NCBI GenBank assembly: GCA_038259365.1
Contig: JBBSOW010000037.1
Location: 1 to 28,156 of the forward strand
Direction: 5' to 3'
Source: JBBSOW01 sp038259365
GTDB lineage: Bacteria; Actinomycetota; Actinomycetes; Propionibacteriales; Propionibacteriaceae
Length of the DNA: 28,156 nt
Numbering within the stretch: the first letter of the stretch is position 1; each line of letters begins with the position of its first letter. A program made the position numbers and the translations under genes. A model generated the notes under the pieces. The model searched no databases, was not told the DNA's origin, and worked only from the letters and a program-made list of their open reading frames with translations. This document shows, in pieces, positions 7,070 through 15,080 of the stretch.

Positions 7070-8038
7070 CTAACCCCAGGTCTCGGCCGGATCGTGCACG
7101 GCGACGGCCAGGGTGGTGTCGGATTGGCCGTAGTAGGCAAACCACCTGCCCCGGAACTTCACTAGGCCCTCGACGAAGGTGACGTTGGAGATGAGCCCGT
7201 TGAGGTCTTCGAAGGTGAGCGGTTGTAGCCACGGCTGCTGCATCCGCGCCAGCACCTCGGTGGGCCGGGCGGGATCGATGGCGATCTGGCCGCAGCGATA
7301 GTCGACATCGACGCGATCCTCGTACACCGAACGGGTGGCGCCATTGGTCAGCATGACGAGCAGCCCCGTGTCGGTCAGGACCGGCGAGGTGCCGATCTCG
7401 ACGAGATCGGCGTCGAAGGAACCAGGGGTCGGGGCGTACATCGGCTCGTCGTCGGTGGTGCCCGGTTCCCAACGGATCAGATCCTGCGAGGTGGCCCAGT
7501 AGACGCCTCCTTCGCCAAAGTACATCCACCAGCGGCCCTGCATCTGGAACGGCACGATGACGCCGGCCTTGGACCAGTTGTGCCCGCGCGGATCGACCGT
7601 CTTGAAGGTGTCGAAGTCTTCGAAGACGGGACCGTGCTTGGTCCAGCTCCGGAGATCGGGGGAGGTGGCCAGACAGAGCTGGGCCACCGTGCGATCCCAT
7701 CCGGTGTAGGTGAGGTAGTACGTGCCGTCGATGAAGACGACCCGGGGATCTTCGCAACCGAAACGCTCGTAGTCGTGCTCGGGGGAGAGGATCGGGGCCG
7801 ATTCGCGTTCGAAGTGGTACCCGTCGTCGGAAAAGGCGATGCCGATGTGCGAAACGATGTCCTCGGCGTGGGCCCGGTACAGCAGCACCACCTGCTCACC
7901 GATGACCAGCGCCGCCGGGTTGTACAGGTTGGCCGACTCCCAGCTCTGGCCGAGGGGGCGCAGGATGGGGTTATCCGGGTACGGGCGGAAGGGGCCCAGC
8001 GGGAAGCGGGCGTCGTCGAAGATGGACGTGGCGGGCAT
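7070..8038 (-). CDS. Glycoside hydrolase family 130 protein (beta-mannoside phosphorylase or mannosidase)
   Basis: A 322-residue cytosolic five-bladed beta-propeller of family GH130. The hallmark G-C-E-D-P-R-V is at 95-101, and Asp98 is the expected proton donor. Blade-like repeats are visible: 'YNPAALVIGEQVVLLYRA', 'IGIAFSDDGYHF', 'LCLATSPDLRSW', 'WMYFGEG', 'WATSQDLIRWE'. Known members phosphorolyse or hydrolyse beta-mannosides (beta-1,4-mannosyl-glucose, mannobiose, beta-1,2-mannobiose). I cannot tell phosphorolysis from hydrolysis by eye. It has no signal peptide and lies directly after a complete oligosaccharide importer, so it likely acts on the imported sugar. An AAGGA ribosome site precedes the ATG. 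Confidence 0.88.
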   Translation of the reverse strand: MPATSIFDDARFPLGPFRPYPDNPILRPLGQSWESANLYNPAALVIGEQVVLLYRAHAEDIVSHIGIAFSDDGYHFERESAPILSPEHDYERFGCEDPRVVFIDGTYYLTYTGWDRTVAQLCLATSPDLRSWTKHGPVFEDFDTFKTVDPRGHNWSKAGVIVPFQMQGRWWMYFGEGGVYWATSQDLIRWEPGTTDDEPMYAPTPGSFDADLVEIGTSPVLTDTGLLVMLTNGATRSVYEDRVDVDYRCGQIAIDPARPTEVLARMQQPWLQPLTFEDLNGLISNVTFVEGLVKFRGRWFAYYGQSDTTLAVAVHDPAETWG

Positions 8039-8048
8039 CGGAATCCTT

Positions 8049-8113
8049 GGGTAGCGGGTGGGCAGGCTGGGATGGTCCGGAGCCGGAGCCGGGCGGACAG
8101 CCCGCCGCTACCC
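8049..8113 (-). other. Intercistronic hairpin between permease and GH130 genes
   Basis: GGGTAGCGG (8049-8057) pairs perfectly with CCGCTACCC (8105-8113), and a G-rich segment (8058-8063) continues the pairing with 8101-8104 after a one-base bulge. The second arm contains the stop codon of the MalG-type gene. In RNA on the minus strand this closes off almost the whole gap before the GH130 gene. It may protect the transporter mRNA from 3' decay or partly terminate transcription. Confidence 0.5.
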
Positions 8114-8932
8114 CTTGACCCCCGAACCGAGCTCGGCCGATTTGAAGTACTTCTGAAAGGCCACGAACAACACGATGACCGGGAAGGCGAGCGCGCAGGC
8201 GCCGGCCAGGATGGCCCCGGTCGGGTTGGCCGTGGATCGGGCGATGGTCGAGACGAAGTTCGCCAGCGCGACCGCCAACGGCTGCATGTCGGCGTCCTTC
8301 GTGATGAGAAACGGCCATAGGAACTCGTTCCACGGGCCGATGAAGGTGACCAGGATGACGGTCACGAGCGCCGGCCGCACCAGGGGAATGGCGATCCTGC
8401 CCAGGATCTGCAGCTCGCTGGCCCCGTCGAGTCTGGCAGACTCGAACAGCGACTCCGGCAAAGACCGGAAGAACTGGCGAAAGATGAACACGGCGGTGGT
8501 GTTGATGAGGAACGGCAGGATAATCCCCAGGTAGGTGTCGCCCAGCCCGTAACCGCGGGTGATCTGGACGTACAGCGGGATCATCAGCAGCTGGAACGGG
8601 ATCATCTGCACCAGCAGCATCAGGGCGAACACCAGGCCGCGGCCGCGGAACCGCAACCGCGCCAGCGCGTAGCCGGCCAGCAGGCCGAAGGTGAGCGTCC
8701 CGAGCAGCGCGCCGGCGGTGAAGACCCCCGAATTGAACAACGTGCGGCCCAGGCTGATGCGGGCGTTGATGGCGGCGAAGTTCTCCAGAGTCACCCCACC
8801 GGTAGGGATCAGCCGCGTCGAAGCGGTGCTGGCGTCTTTCTGAAAGGCGCCCAAGACCATGAAGTAGAACGGGAAGACGAAGGCCAGCGAGGTGATGAGC
8901 AGCACGATCTGCAGCACTACGCGTCGAGACAT
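8108..8932 (-). CDS. Carbohydrate ABC permease, MalG type
   Basis: A 274-residue inner-membrane subunit of a CUT1-family oligosaccharide importer. There are six hydrophobic segments, the first at about 8-28. The EAA loop that contacts the ATPase is 'ESARLDGASELQILGRIAIPLVRP' in pieces (about 183-206), with the conserved E-x-A-x-x-D-G-A. The start ATG is one base after the stop of the MalF-type gene, so the two are translationally coupled. No ATPase gene is in the locus; as in many actinomycetes, a shared MsiK-type ATPase encoded elsewhere probably energises it. Confidence 0.92.
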   Translation of the reverse strand: MSRRVVLQIVLLITSLAFVFPFYFMVLGAFQKDASTASTRLIPTGGVTLENFAAINARISLGRTLFNSGVFTAGALLGTLTFGLLAGYALARLRFRGRGLVFALMLLVQMIPFQLLMIPLYVQITRGYGLGDTYLGIILPFLINTTAVFIFRQFFRSLPESLFESARLDGASELQILGRIAIPLVRPALVTVILVTFIGPWNEFLWPFLITKDADMQPLAVALANFVSTIARSTANPTGAILAGACALAFPVIVLFVAFQKYFKSAELGSGVKG

Positions 8933-8933
8933 C

Positions 8934-9911
8934 TCAATCCTCCTTTCCGAGTCGGTTCGCCGCGAGCGAGAGACAACCCACCGCGATGACGAGCAGCACG
9001 CCGATGGCCGAGGCGATGTCGGGATTGGTCTGCTGGATGCCCTTTTGGTAGATGAGCAGGACCGGCGTCAGCGAAGCCCCGTTGGGGCCACCGCCGTTGG
9101 TCAGCAGGTAGGGCTCGGTGAACAGGTTTGCCCCGATGATGATGGCCAGGATGAGCACCAGGACCGTGGTGGAGCGCACCCCCGGCACAGTGACGTTGAG
9201 AAACTGACGCACCGTACCCGCCCCGTCCGTGGCGGCCGATTCGTACAGCTCGTTGGGGATCGCCTGCAGTGCGGCGAGGTACAACAAGATGAAGAAGCCG
9301 AGCTGCTTCCACGTGGTGAATATCGCGATCGAGGGCATCGCCAGCTTGGAGTTGACCAACCACGACGGGTCGGGAGCCAACGGGCCGAGAACGGCGTTGA
9401 TCAACCCGTCCTGACTGAACAACAGCATCCAGACCCCGATGAGGGAGACGCTGGCGGTGACGTACGGGACGTAGAACCCGATGCGGTACACCGAGCTCCA
9501 GCGCACCACCGAATTCAGCGCGTAGGCGATGATCAGCGACAACACCACGGTGAGGGGAACGTTGATCAACAAGAACACGCCCACGTTGCCGAAGGCCTGG
9601 ACGATCTGGGGGTCCTTCAGCACTGACACGTAGTTGTCGAATCCGACGAACGGATATTCGGGGCTCGCCGAGGGTGCGGCGAAGAAGAAGGAGTGGAAGG
9701 AGATCCAGATCGCGTACCCGAGCGGGTAGGCGAAGATGACTCCCAAGAAGGCGACGTAGGGCAGCGAGAAGAGGATGCCGAGCGGATTCTTGCCTAGAAT
9801 CCGCTCAACCCGGCCCTTACGTCGGTCTCCGGCCCGAGCGGGGGGTTTCCCCGGCCGCGTGGCTGTGCTCGTCGGCTGGTCTTTGGAGCGGCTGTCGCTG
9901 TGGACCGTCAT
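8934..9911 (-). CDS. Carbohydrate ABC permease, MalF type
   Basis: A 325-residue partner permease of the CUT1 importer. A charged cytosolic tail (1-42, rich in Arg, Lys and Pro) precedes six hydrophobic segments beginning 'LGILFSLPYVAFLGVIFAY'. The EAA loop is 'ESAATDGAGTVRQFLNVTVPG' split over about 231-251. The gene starts nine bases after the binding-protein stop and is followed at one base by the MalG-type gene, so the three genes are clearly one operon. Confidence 0.92.
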   Translation of the reverse strand: MTVHSDSRSKDQPTSTATRPGKPPARAGDRRKGRVERILGKNPLGILFSLPYVAFLGVIFAYPLGYAIWISFHSFFFAAPSASPEYPFVGFDNYVSVLKDPQIVQAFGNVGVFLLINVPLTVVLSLIIAYALNSVVRWSSVYRIGFYVPYVTASVSLIGVWMLLFSQDGLINAVLGPLAPDPSWLVNSKLAMPSIAIFTTWKQLGFFILLYLAALQAIPNELYESAATDGAGTVRQFLNVTVPGVRSTTVLVLILAIIIGANLFTEPYLLTNGGGPNGASLTPVLLIYQKGIQQTNPDIASAIGVLLVIAVGCLSLAANRLGKED

Positions 9912-9920
9912 GACCGACCC

Positions 9921-11201
9921 TCATCCCTTGATCAGGTTGTCGATCTGCTCGGCGGCGTTGCCGAGAGCCTGATCGACGGGCGTTTTGCCAAAGATGACCG
10001 AAGAGGAGTACTCGTCGCGGAACGTCTGCCACACCTCGATGGAGTTGTTCACGTTCGGCACGTCGACGGTCCGCCCGGCCTGGTTGGCGAAGCGGGTGTA
10101 GTCCGGGTTCTCCTTGAAGTAGGCCGGATAGGTGTCGGCCAGGTCTTGGCGAAGGGGCATCTGCCCGGTGGCCTCCAACAGCTTGCCGTCTTGTTCCTCG
10201 CTGCTGGTGAACTTCAAGAACTCCCACGCGGTTGCCTTGTTCTCGCAGGTGGTGAACATCGAGACGTTCTTGGAGTCCGCGAAGGTGAAGGTTTCCTCGG
10301 CGCTCTTGCCGTCCTTGGTCGGCACGGGCATGAAACCGACATCGACCTGGTCCTTGTAGGCCGAGATTGCCCAGGGGCCGGCGCTTTGCATCGCGGCCTG
10401 CTTGGTCGCCATCGCGTCGTCGGTCGCGGCCTCCTTCGGTGCTAACCCATCGGCGTAGATGTCACGCCAGAAGTTCATGACGGCCTTGCCGTCCTCGTCG
10501 TTGAAGGTCGCCTTGCCGTCGGCGATGAAGGAGGTTCCCCCGGTCTGGGCGGCGTAGAGGGGGTAGAAGTCGAACCACGGTTGGAAGAACTCGCTGGTCG
10601 GGGATGGCCAGATCGCCGCCTTCACTCCGGACTTCTGCAACTTCTTGGCCCCGGCGATGAACTTGTCGTAGGTGCCCATGTCGGGATTCTTCGGATCGAG
10701 GCCGGCCTTCTCGAACAGGTCCTTGTTGAACATGATCATGACGGGGTTCGATTTCCACGGCAACTGGTAGTACTGGCCTTCGGAGGAGTACGTCGCCGCG
10801 CGCTCACCGGTGCGGCCCGTCACGTAGGACTCCCCGTCGGGGAACGTGGTCAAATCGACCAGCCCGCCCATCTTTTGCCACTGCGGTGCCGCGGCGGGCG
10901 AGACGTTGTAGATAAGGCAGGGAGCGGTGCCCGCCGTGATCGCGGCGGTGATGGCCTCCTCGGATGACTTTCCGGCGGGGATCTCTTGAGCCGAGACCTG
11001 CTGGTCGGGGTTCGCCTCGTTCCACGCCTTGACCGCGTCCTTGCCCCACTGCAGTTCCTGCTCGTTGTTGGAGAACCAGACGTCGATGGCGCCCGTGGTG
11101 GGGGATTCGCCGGCGCTGGATTGCGAGCCGCCCCCTCCGCAGGCGGTGAGCGATAGCAACGAAAACGCGGTGATGGCGCCAAGGGCCGGTAAGAACTTCA
11201 T
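9921..11201 (-). CDS. Oligosaccharide-binding lipoprotein of ABC importer
   Basis: A 426-residue extracellular binding protein of the SBP_bac_1 (MalE-like) family. The signal peptide ends in lipobox LTAC with Cys21, followed by a flexible G/S-rich linker. The mature protein begins 'IDVWFSNNEQELQWGKDAVKAWNEANP' in pieces, the typical first strand and helix; 'VPTKDGKSAEETFTFADSKNVSMFTT' and 'TAWEFLKFTSSEEQ' are the usual C-lobe patterns. Several exposed Trp and Tyr residues suit a sugar ligand. A strong GAGGAG ribosome site precedes the ATG. With the two permeases and GH130 it suggests uptake of a mannose-containing oligosaccharide; the ligand is inferred from context only. Confidence 0.92.
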   Translation of the reverse strand: MKFLPALGAITAFSLLSLTACGGGGSQSSAGESPTTGAIDVWFSNNEQELQWGKDAVKAWNEANPDQQVSAQEIPAGKSSEEAITAAITAGTAPCLIYNVSPAAAPQWQKMGGLVDLTTFPDGESYVTGRTGERAATYSSEGQYYQLPWKSNPVMIMFNKDLFEKAGLDPKNPDMGTYDKFIAGAKKLQKSGVKAAIWPSPTSEFFQPWFDFYPLYAAQTGGTSFIADGKATFNDEDGKAVMNFWRDIYADGLAPKEAATDDAMATKQAAMQSAGPWAISAYKDQVDVGFMPVPTKDGKSAEETFTFADSKNVSMFTTCENKATAWEFLKFTSSEEQDGKLLEATGQMPLRQDLADTYPAYFKENPDYTRFANQAGRTVDVPNVNNSIEVWQTFRDEYSSSVIFGKTPVDQALGNAAEQIDNLIKG

Positions 11202-11280
11202 GGTTACTCCTCGTTGAGTGCGGTGAACGTGGGTGAGACGGCGTGGACGACGTGGGGTTGAAGGCTCTCTGGGAGGCCTT

Positions 11281-12294
11281 CTAGGTGGGCGCCCTTCCGG
11301 TGCTGGCGCGGGTGATAAGGGTGTTGCAGTCCAACTCCAGGTCGCCTAGGGGATGTCCGTTGAGCGTGGCGACGAGCGATTCGGCCGCCTTGACACCCCG
11401 GGTGAAGGCGCCGGTGGCGACGGTGGTGAGCGGGGGGCTCAGGTGGGCGGACAGTTCGGAGTCGTCGAAGCCGGTGATGGAGAGCTCGTCGGGGATCGTC
11501 AGGCCCAGGTGTTGGGCGCAGCTCATGCCGGCGATGGCCATGACGTCGTTGGCGTAGGCGATGGCGGTCGGCGGCTCCGGGGAGGTGAGGAGGCGGCGGG
11601 TGAGGCTGCGAGCCGATTCCGCGGTGAAGTCCGCCTCGTAGACCCGGGAGCTGTCGAGCCCGCAGGCGTCGAGGTGGCCGATGAAGGCGGTCCGACGCGC
11701 CGTCGAGTGGATGTAGCGGTGGGGCCCGGCCACGTGGGCGATCCGGGCGTGTCCGAGGCCGATGAGGTGATCGAGCACCTCGTGGATGGCGCGCTCGTCG
11801 TCGGCGTAGACCTGATCCAGCGGGGTGTGTTCCCCGTGATAACCGAGGATCACCGCCGGGAGGGCGAGCTCAGCCATCCAGTCGATGCGGCGATCGACGG
11901 TCTCGACATCGAGCAGGATAACCCCGTCCGACCGGCCGCGGGCGAGCGTCTTATAGGCCTTCAGCTCGCTTTCCTCCGACGTCACCACCTGCAACATCAG
12001 GGCCATTTCGTGGGCGGCCAACGACTGCTCGACGCCCGCGAGAAAGCTGGGGAAGAAGGCGTCGCTGGCCAGGATCGTGGGATCGCGATGCAGCACGACG
12101 CCGATGGTGCGGCTGCGTTTGGTGGCCAACGCGCGGGCGCTCGAGCTGGGCGTCCAATCGAGTTCGGCGGCCGCGGCGAAGATGCGTTCTTTCGTGGCGG
12201 CGGAGATCTTGCGCTTTCCGCTGTAGGCCAGCGAGACCGAGCCCTTGCTCACCCCGGCCAGGCGAGCGACATCGTCGATGGTTACCGGACTCAC
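11281..12294 (-). CDS. LacI-family transcriptional regulator
   Basis: A 337-residue regulator. The N-terminal helix-turn-helix is at about 3-24 ('TIDDVARLAGVSKGSVSLAY'), followed by the hinge helix 'SSSARALATKRSRTIGVV' and a periplasmic-binding-like sensor domain ('ILLDVETVDRRIDWM', 'DDERAIHEVLDHLIGLGHARIAHVAG', 'AIAYANDVMAIAG', 'LSITGFDDSELSAHLSPPLTTV'). It starts with GTG at 12294, behind a GGGGGTG purine-rich stretch. The importer gene follows by 79 bases on the same strand. It most likely represses both the importer operon and the divergent secreted enzyme through the site at 12372-12387, with the imported sugar as inducer. Confidence 0.92.
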   Translation of the reverse strand: MSPVTIDDVARLAGVSKGSVSLAYSGKRKISAATKERIFAAAAELDWTPSSSARALATKRSRTIGVVLHRDPTILASDAFFPSFLAGVEQSLAAHEMALMLQVVTSEESELKAYKTLARGRSDGVILLDVETVDRRIDWMAELALPAVILGYHGEHTPLDQVYADDERAIHEVLDHLIGLGHARIAHVAGPHRYIHSTARRTAFIGHLDACGLDSSRVYEADFTAESARSLTRRLLTSPEPPTAIAYANDVMAIAGMSCAQHLGLTIPDELSITGFDDSELSAHLSPPLTTVATGAFTRGVKAAESLVATLNGHPLGDLELDCNTLITRASTGRAPT

Positions 12295-12358
12295 TGGTCA
12301 CCCCCTGGGTCCCCATGCGGCCATCGGGCACGCGCCGAGATTAGTTGGGCCCGAACTC

Positions 12359-12387
12359 TTGACCTGGCGTTGTCAAAGCGGTTTAAC
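12359..12387 (+). promoter_or_regulatory. Promoter with overlapping LacI-type operator
   Basis: TTGACC (12359-12364) and TTTAAC (12382-12387) are spaced by 17 bases, a good sigma-70-type promoter for the divergent secreted-enzyme gene. The -10 box lies inside GTCAAAGCGGTTTAAC (12372-12387), a 16-bp imperfect palindrome (12 of 16 positions symmetrical) with the AAA.CG.TTT core of LacI-family operators. On the minus strand TTGACA (complement of 12371-12376) lies in the same site and could be the -35 of the regulator/importer promoter, although I see no good -10 for it. Confidence 0.55.
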
Positions 12388-12439
12388 TGATGCCACCTTA
12401 GCTTCGCGACACCGGCCCCCGTCAAGACCCCCGTGGGAT

Positions 12440-12461
12440 CGATCGAGACTCTTTTCGATCG
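12440..12461 (+). other. 5' leader hairpin
   Basis: CGATCGA (12440-12446) pairs with TCGATCG (12455-12461) around an eight-base loop. It falls in the predicted leader of the secreted-enzyme mRNA, about 50 bases before its start codon. It could be an mRNA-stability element or an auxiliary DNA site; no function is shown. Confidence 0.3.
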
Positions 12462-12512
12462 GTTCTCGCCGTTTCGTCGCTGGCTCACCTCGACGAAGAG
12501 GAGAAACCCCCG

Positions 12513-14558
12513 ATGACCAAGAACGGCTCGAGCCCCTTGCTCGCCCGACTCTCTCGGCTGCGCGTTGGCGTCGCGATGGCCGTTTCCGGCGCCCTGTTGA
12601 CGACGGCGCTAAGCCCCTCGCCTGCGGCGATCGCCGCGCCGCAGCGTGCGCCGCTGACCAACCTGGCCCACCTCACCTGGCTCACCGAGGAGGTGCCGCT
12701 TCCCAACGTGGCCCGGCATTCGACCTATCGGATCGAACAGGACCCTTCGGCCATGGCCCCGTGGACCTACGCCGACCGCAACGATGACGGCAGCTATCGC
12801 CGGGTGGGCGGGGGAACGTTCGACCCCGAAACCGGTGACTACAGCCAGGGCGCCTACAACGCCGACGACATCGCCCGGGCCGCGGTGGTCTACCTGCGGG
12901 CGTGGCAGCGCGACGGCGCCGAGGATGCCGCGAGCCGGGAGATGGCCTATCAGCTGCTGCGTTCGCTGACCTATCTGCAGACCACGAGCGGTCCCGACGC
13001 CGGCAACGTCGTGTTGTGGCAACAGTCCGACGGGGCGCTGAACCCGAGCGCGGAACCCGTCGAGCTGCCCGACCCCTCGGATTCCGATGAGTCGTACTGG
13101 CTGGCGCGCACGGTGTGGGCGCTCGGCGAGGGTTACGCCGCCTTCGCCGAGGCCGATCCGGAGTTCGCCGAGTTCCTCGCCAAACGGATGGGGTTGTCCA
13201 TCGGCGCCCTCGAGCGGGCCTCGCTGGGCCGCGTCGGCGAATGGGAGTTCTCCGACGGCAGGCGGGTGCCCGGCTGGCTCATCGCCGACGGCGCCGACGC
13301 CACCGCCGAGGCGGTTCTGGGGCTGAGTGCCTACGTCGAGGCCCGTCCTGGCGACACGGGGGCAAAAACCGCCCTTCGCGACTACGCCAACGGGGTGTCT
13401 GCGATGTCGGATCCCGACACGACCCGCTGGCCGTTCGGAGCCGTCATGCCCTGGACCCACTCGATGTCGTTGTGGCACGCCTGGGGTGGGGAGGCGCCGG
13501 CGGCGCTGGCGCGGGCCTCCGAGGTGCTCGACGATCCCGGCCTGGAAGCCGCCGCAGTACGCGATGTCGGGGTGTTCACCCCGCAACTGTTCACCTCCGG
13601 TGGGCCCCACAACGCGTGGTCTCCGGTGCCCGGGGAAGCCCAGATCGCCTACGGGGCGGAATCGAGGCTCTCCGGGTTGCTGGCCACCGCGGACGCGAAC
13701 GGCAACCCCGGTCTGGCCGAGCTCGGGGGGCTGGCCGGCGGCTGGTTCTTCGGCGCGAACCCGAGCGGGAAGCCCGTCTACGATCCGGCCACCGGGGTAA
13801 CCTTCGACGGCGTCGAGACCGATGGCCGGATCAACCGCAACTCCGGCGCGGAATCCACCATTCATGGCCAGCTCGCGATGCTGGCGCTGGACGCGCACCC
13901 GCAAGCGTCCACGCTCGCCCGGAGCATCACCGGGCTCGAGAGCTTCGACGGGCTCGCGGTGACCGAGGCCGAATCCGGCCAGCTCGACGGAGCCAAGGTC
14001 ATCGATCCCGGATCGAGCTGGACCGGGGAGGCGAACATCTCCGGCGGCAAGTATGTGCGAGTCGCGGCCGGCGGCACGGTGACCGTCACCGGTGTCAAGG
14101 CCGGGGACAACCTGCATCCGATTCTCAACCGGACGGCGTCGCAGTCGGGGATCAGCTCCTGGTACGCGATCGACGCATCGGGCCACCGAACCCTGCTCGG
14201 GCGGCTCCTCAACGGGCGCGCCTCACCTCAGGGTGTCGCGGAGAACAGCGGATTGCTGCGGCCCTACGGGCTGCGCCGCTCCGTGCCGCGGGGCACGGTG
14301 GCCGTCCAGGTGAGCACCACCGGGGCGCTGGAGTTCGACGCGCTCATGCGACAACCGAGGGTCGCCACCGCGACGTACGCGACCGCGTCGGGACCCGTCG
14401 TGCTGTACGCCAACTCCGCGTCCCGGGCGGTCAGAACGGCAGCCGTCGAGGCGGGCGAGGGGCGGGCTTACCGCAGCGACGGGAGGCCCTGGCGGCAGGT
14501 GACGCGGCGCAGCGTCCACCTCCCGGGCCCGGGCTTTGCGATCACCGGACCCGCGTGA
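12513..14558 (+). CDS. Secreted (alpha/alpha)6-barrel glycosidase-like protein with CBM-like domain
   Basis: A 681-residue exported protein. A Sec signal peptide (about 1-42, basic then hydrophobic, ending A-I-A-A) is followed by a largely helical region (45-475) with spaced aromatic/acidic loops: 'YNADDIARAAVVYLRAW' (115-131), 'SYWLARTVWALGEGYAAF', 'DGADATAEAVLGLSAYVE' and 'GGWFFGANPSGKPVYDP' (409-425), then 'GRINRNSGAESTIHGQLAML' (438-457). This looks like a six-hairpin glycosidase barrel (GH9/GH15-like shape). Residues 480-615 ('EAESGQLDGAKVIDPG...ISGGKYVRV') resemble a CBM6/CBM35-type beta-sandwich. I cannot assign a GH family or name catalytic residues. Divergent from the LacI gene with AAGAGGAG ahead of the ATG. 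It probably cuts the polymer whose products the importer takes up. Confidence 0.6.
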   Translation: MTKNGSSPLLARLSRLRVGVAMAVSGALLTTALSPSPAAIAAPQRAPLTNLAHLTWLTEEVPLPNVARHSTYRIEQDPSAMAPWTYADRNDDGSYRRVGGGTFDPETGDYSQGAYNADDIARAAVVYLRAWQRDGAEDAASREMAYQLLRSLTYLQTTSGPDAGNVVLWQQSDGALNPSAEPVELPDPSDSDESYWLARTVWALGEGYAAFAEADPEFAEFLAKRMGLSIGALERASLGRVGEWEFSDGRRVPGWLIADGADATAEAVLGLSAYVEARPGDTGAKTALRDYANGVSAMSDPDTTRWPFGAVMPWTHSMSLWHAWGGEAPAALARASEVLDDPGLEAAAVRDVGVFTPQLFTSGGPHNAWSPVPGEAQIAYGAESRLSGLLATADANGNPGLAELGGLAGGWFFGANPSGKPVYDPATGVTFDGVETDGRINRNSGAESTIHGQLAMLALDAHPQASTLARSITGLESFDGLAVTEAESGQLDGAKVIDPGSSWTGEANISGGKYVRVAAGGTVTVTGVKAGDNLHPILNRTASQSGISSWYAIDASGHRTLLGRLLNGRASPQGVAENSGLLRPYGLRRSVPRGTVAVQVSTTGALEFDALMRQPRVATATYATASGPVVLYANSASRAVRTAAVEAGEGRAYRSDGRPWRQVTRRSVHLPGPGFAITGPA

Positions 14559-14603
14559 GACGGCGTCGATCCCGGTGGACAGACCCGGCCGGAGTGGTTG
14601 GTC

Positions 14604-15056
14604 TCAGGCGGCCGATCTAGCGTCGGACTCGGCGGCGTCCTTGAGGCGGGCCAACGTCTTCTCGATGGCCCTTTGGGTGTCGGCCCGGAACTTCTTGGAC
14701 AGCAGCTGGGCGACGAGGCCGGGGTAGGCGGAGAGGTCCCAGGTCTCGGTGACGTCGGTGCCGGCTCCGGCCGGCGACAGCTGGTAGCGCCACCGGTGCA
14801 GCCCCAGGTGCTTCCAGGCGATCAGGCGGTCGGTCTCGAACTCGACGACCTTGTTGTTGATCTTGTACGGGGCGCCCACCTTCATGTTCATCCGGAACTG
14901 CGATCCCAGCTTGAGGTCGGTGTCGCCGGAGACCGAGCCCTGCACGGTGCCGGAGCCGTCGATACGCGCGTGTTGTCGCGGATCGGTGAGGATGGCGAAG
15001 ACCGTTGCGGGGTCGGCCTCGATGATGGTGGACGCGCAAGCGTTTACATCGGACAT
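14604..15056 (-). CDS. SRPBCC (START-like) family protein
   Basis: A 150-residue protein of the polyketide-cyclase/START-like fold. It opens with 'ASTIIEADPATVFAILTDPRQHARID', the usual first strand and two helices. A long curved sheet follows ('LKLGSQFRMNMKVGAPYKINNKVVEFETDRLIAWKH', 'WRYQLSPAGAGTDVTETWDLSAYP'), then the C-terminal helix. Such proteins hold a hydrophobic ligand in a cavity; the ligand is unknown. It begins with a leaderless-type start. It ends 45 bases from the convergent secreted-glycosidase gene and lies 24 bases after the sugar-dehydrogenase stop, yet has its own -10 box. Confidence 0.85.
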   Translation of the reverse strand: MSDVNACASTIIEADPATVFAILTDPRQHARIDGSGTVQGSVSGDTDLKLGSQFRMNMKVGAPYKINNKVVEFETDRLIAWKHLGLHRWRYQLSPAGAGTDVTETWDLSAYPGLVAQLLSKKFRADTQRAIEKTLARLKDAAESDARSAA

Positions 15057-15062
15057 GACCAG

Positions 15063-15068
15063 ACTCTA
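15063..15068 (-). promoter_or_regulatory. Leaderless -10 box (TAGAGT)
   Basis: On the minus strand TAGAGT ends exactly six bases before the ATG at 15056, matching TANNNT for a leaderless transcript. It lies between two same-strand genes 24 bases apart, so the SRPBCC gene can be expressed independently of the dehydrogenase. Confidence 0.45.
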
Positions 15069-15080
15069 CTGGGAACCCCC

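Noticed and set aside
12609..14186. 525-codon open frame opposite the secreted glycosidase-like gene
   Set aside because: Shadow of a high-GC gene. The residue mix is Gly/Arg/Val-rich with no domain pattern, while the plus strand has a signal peptide, ribosome site and promoter.
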